From Fibrisoma montanum (GTDB lineage: Bacteria > Bacteroidota > Bacteroidia > Cytophagales > Spirosomataceae): a DNA stretch of 64,000 nucleotides. Position numbers and translations under genes: made by a program. The stretch's first letter is position 1. Every line of letters begins with the position of its first letter. The stretch spans positions 124,001 to 188,000 of the forward strand of contig NZ_QXED01000001.1 in the NCBI RefSeq assembly GCF_003583365.1, in the 5' to 3' direction. The notes beneath the pieces were generated by a model, which was given only the letters and a program-made list of their open reading frames with translations, was not told the DNA's origin and searched no databases. Positions 62,058-64,000 of this stretch are shown here, piece after piece.

Positions 62058-62576
62058 TCAAAAAATACCGGACCCTCGCTGGTCCTCATCACCCAGTTGC
62101 TGCTGAGTGTCCCGGTAACTGATAATGTACTGACGGATCGTTTCGACCGCATTCAGCGCGTACTCTTCGATCACATCCTGCCGGGCCTGCACGAACTGCT
62201 GCCAGAGGAGCTGATCATTGACCGACACCGATACGATGTTGCCGATTCCCGATGTAGAAGGCAGTTCCTCGATGGTGACCAGAAACACATCCAGTTCAAA
62301 ATCCAGGGGTTTGCGGGCCAGTTGACTCGTGTCGGCCGGGGCCGAGGGCGGAGCGTTGACGTAGGCTTTATAGAACGTTTCGTAGAAATCGCGACCAATC
62401 TTGCTGCGGGTATTGTCGAGCAGCAGACTCTCGGCGCCTTCTTCGGTGAGCGTTTCTTCCTTCAGCACTTCATTCAGATCGCCCATACCTTCTACTTCCG
62501 GGTCCTGCGCCAGGCAGAAACTGCTGACGAATACGCCCAGCAGAAAGGCCACAAACCGGACGTAGCGGTGATTCAT
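62058..62576 (-). CDS. csgE: Curli assembly protein CsgE
   Basis: A 172-residue periplasmic protein with a signal peptide (MNHRYVRFVAFLLGVFVSSFCLA). The CsgE domain starts near residue 50: LLLDNTRSKIGRDFYETFY, then FELDVFLVTIEELP, IVSVSVNDQLLWQQFVQ and a C-terminal TIRQYI helix. CsgE caps the CsgG pore and delivers subunits. An acidic stretch (about residues 25-48) before the domain is longer than in Escherichia coli. Its ATG overlaps the stop of the upstream curlin-like gene by 4 bases. Confidence 0.93.
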   Translation of the reverse strand: MNHRYVRFVAFLLGVFVSSFCLAQDPEVEGMGDLNEVLKEETLTEEGAESLLLDNTRSKIGRDFYETFYKAYVNAPPSAPADTSQLARKPLDFELDVFLVTIEELPSTSGIGNIVSVSVNDQLLWQQFVQARQDVIEEYALNAVETIRQYIISYRDTQQQLGDEDQRGSGIF

Positions 62577-63070
62577 CGGACGTTGGTGATTTGTAACTGC
62601 ATCCCACCCGACTGCTCTACCTTGATGGGCACGCCCGTCGCGAACGGATAGCCGTCGCTGGTCAGGCGGTTGCCGTCGCCCCGCTGGGTGATCTCAAGCT
62701 GCTCGTTGCTGGCCCGTACGTTGCGCAGGTCCAGCGTGTTGCTGTTGCCGAGCTGCCCAAACGTGAAGGTGTTCTGATCGCCGAGCAACTCCAGACCCAG
62801 CTGATTGCCATTCCCGTTCTGCGTAAAACTCAGGCGATTGCCGGTTCCTCCTCCCGACAGGTTCACGCCGTTGCCCGCGCCGGTCTGGCTGATGGCAATC
62901 TCCGGTGAGCCGCCCGTGGTGGTCTGCCCCGGCGTAAACTGCGACAGCACGGCCTGCGTCTCATCGGAGAACTGCACGCCCGGCCGCCATAAGGCTTCTG
63001 ACTGGACCTGCGACTGTGCGCAAACCCCAAACGGCAGGAACGCGATCAACCAAACTAGATTACGTATCAT
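62573..63070 (-). CDS. CsgB-like minor curlin subunit
   Basis: A 165-residue exported protein (signal peptide MIRNLVWLIAFLPFGVCAQ from the ATG at 63070). Its central part (about residues 55-145) has curlin-type repeats with Gln and Gly-Asn pairs: EIAISQTGAGNGVNLSG, RLSFTQNGNGNQLGLEL, FTFGQLGNSNTLDL and LEITQRGDGNRL. Non-repetitive segments flank the repeats at both ends. Its length and position, second after the large curlin gene and overlapping csgE, suggest a nucleator like CsgB, but it could be another structural subunit. Confidence 0.8.
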   Translation of the reverse strand: MIRNLVWLIAFLPFGVCAQSQVQSEALWRPGVQFSDETQAVLSQFTPGQTTTGGSPEIAISQTGAGNGVNLSGGGTGNRLSFTQNGNGNQLGLELLGDQNTFTFGQLGNSNTLDLRNVRASNEQLEITQRGDGNRLTSDGYPFATGVPIKVEQSGGMQLQITNVR

Positions 63071-63172
63071 GATTCTCTGGAAGTTAGGGTTAAAAACGGC
63101 CACCGGGTCAACATTCTGCAACACGAACCCGATGAACCGTTTTAACCATCCACACTGGTTACCTGTTTGCGA

Positions 63173-64000
63173 TTAGGGGTTGACCTGCTGCGAAATGACC
63201 AGGTTACCGGCTCCGGTCTGGTTCAGCAGCATGCTGTTGCTTGAAGTACCAACACCCGTCTGCGTAATGTTGGCCTCATTGTTCCCACCGTTCTGCGTAG
63301 CAAACGTATCGACACCGCCAAGGCCACCGACTTTGTTCCCGTCCCCGTTTTGGGTGATGGTTGCAATCTGGTTACCGGTTCCCTGATCGATCAATACGCG
63401 GTTAGCTGTGCTGGTAGCGCCGTTCTGCTGCTTTACGGTAAGCTGATCGCCACCGTTCTGCTTGGCTTTCGTTTCGTCGCCACCATCCTGCGTGATATTC
63501 ACTTTGTTCGAGTTGCCCGAAACATAAAGACCACGTGCCGAGGTAAGATCAACGATTGTGCCACCACCGCCACTGGTACCAACTTTGTTACCGTCACCAT
63601 TCTGGGTGATTTTAACCTCATTTTTGTTACCAACGCCAGTTGCATTACTTTCAATGGCCATGTTTACCTGATTGGCACTGGTAGCTCCATTAGAGCCACC
63701 ACCCGTCTGAGATATAGTAACCTCGTTATAGTCACCACTAATAAACAGGCCACGCCGGGAGTTGGAAATTCCAGTACCTGTTTCAGCACCACTGTTGTCT
63801 CTACCAATCCAGTTCCCAGCGCTTCCGCCTTGTGAATCCTGATTGACTGTTACAGTGTTGTTATCACCGTTGATTTCGGCGTTTACACGGTTACGAGTAA
63901 ACGCTTGACCATTTTGACCAATCTGAGTTATGAACACTTTATTATCCATACCAGGCGTTCCAGTTGGAGACCCGTTGTCTCCGTAGACCCGTACACTTGC
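63173..64000 (-). CDS. Curlin-repeat major subunit (CsgA-like), 5' part outside the window
   Basis: At least 275 residues of curlin-type repeats; the frame is still open at base 64000 (upstream of an internal ATG at 63949 it reads VRVYGDNGSPTGTPG), so the start and signal peptide are missing. Repeats have the pattern N-x-(V/I)-x-I-(T/S)-Q-x-G-x-G-N: NKVFITQIGQNG, NEVTISQTGGGS, NEVKITQNGDGNKVG, NKVNITQDGG, ATITQNGDGNKVG and NEANITQTGVG. Glycine-rich loops of variable length separate them. Such subunits form functional amyloid outside the cell. It is the first visible gene of the curli operon, 102 bases before the CsgB-like gene. Larger than the 151-residue Escherichia coli CsgA. Confidence 0.88.
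   Translation of the reverse strand, partial: ASVRVYGDNGSPTGTPGMDNKVFITQIGQNGQAFTRNRVNAEINGDNNTVTVNQDSQGGSAGNWIGRDNSGAETGTGISNSRRGLFISGDYNEVTISQTGGGSNGATSANQVNMAIESNATGVGNKNEVKITQNGDGNKVGTSGGGGTIVDLTSARGLYVSGNSNKVNITQDGGDETKAKQNGGDQLTVKQQNGATSTANRVLIDQGTGNQIATITQNGDGNKVGGLGGVDTFATQNGGNNEANITQTGVGTSSNSMLLNQTGAGNLVISQQVNP

Noticed and set aside
62573-64000. Repetitive curlin DNA considered as a CRISPR or tandem non-coding repeat
   Set aside because: The repeats are in a continuous reading frame and encode curlin-type motifs; repeat units vary at the DNA level.

Overview
The window looks like a chromosomal segment of a Bacteroidota bacterium of the Cytophagales, most like Spirosoma or a close relative. 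The evidence is moderately high GC, promoters of the TTG-N20-TAnnTTTG type, weak Shine-Dalgarno sequences, many exported proteins with Bacteroidota signal peptides, and families typical of the phylum (GWxTD protein, OMP_b-brl_3 receptor, LytTR regulators, lipoprotein mutarotase). The genus is inference. There are no rRNA genes, no CRISPR array, no insertion sequence and no prophage. One tRNA (Asp, GTC) is present.

Layout. 1-3.3 kb: the end of msrB and a class A penicillin-binding protein. 3.3-6.9 kb (minus): a three-gene glycan operon (GH43, lipoprotein aldose 1-epimerase, clan GH-A hydrolase). 7-11.7 kb (minus): TamB. 11.9-15.2 kb (plus): tsaD, a MOSC protein, a UbiA-like membrane protein and a VOC protein. 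15.4-18.4 kb: an alpha/beta hydrolase, a small acidic protein, a PAS protein, tRNA-Asp and an SDR. 18.7-21.8 kb: a FIST sensor, hybrid histidine kinase and HPt phosphorelay operon. 21.9-25.4 kb: a Nif3-like protein, a zinc-ribbon coiled-coil protein and a TPR protein whose start lies inside a hairpin repeat. 25.4-29.5 kb: pgk, an S41 peptidase and a divergent HxlR/DoxX-like pair. 29.6-30.8 kb: a decayed polysaccharide pyruvyl transferase-like pseudogene and an SGNH hydrolase. 31-34.9 kb: a LytS-type kinase, a PAS histidine kinase, a LytTR regulator and a HAD hydrolase. 35-39.6 kb: a DUF2157 membrane pair, a FAN1-type nuclease and a methyltransferase. 39.8-43.6 kb: cytochrome c, rlmB, a GWxTD lipoprotein and a methyltransferase. 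43.6-48.1 kb: an FdhF/YdeP molybdoenzyme with fdhD, pyrR and pth. 48.1-50 kb: an AT-rich island, an orphan exported protein and a RlaP-like nucleotidyltransferase. 50.2-58.4 kb: a TonB-type receptor, an OM barrel protein, rodA, mrdA and an SMP-30 lactonase. 58.5-64 kb (minus): a curli (type VIII secretion) operon that continues beyond the window.

Working units. The curli operon runs curlin subunit, CsgB-like subunit, csgE, csgF, a long csgG, then a beta-propeller lipoprotein not found in the Escherichia coli system. FdhD probably activates the adjacent molybdoenzyme. The FIST operon has the parts of a complete multistep phosphorelay except a final output regulator. Convergent genes are often separated by long perfect hairpins that can terminate in both directions.
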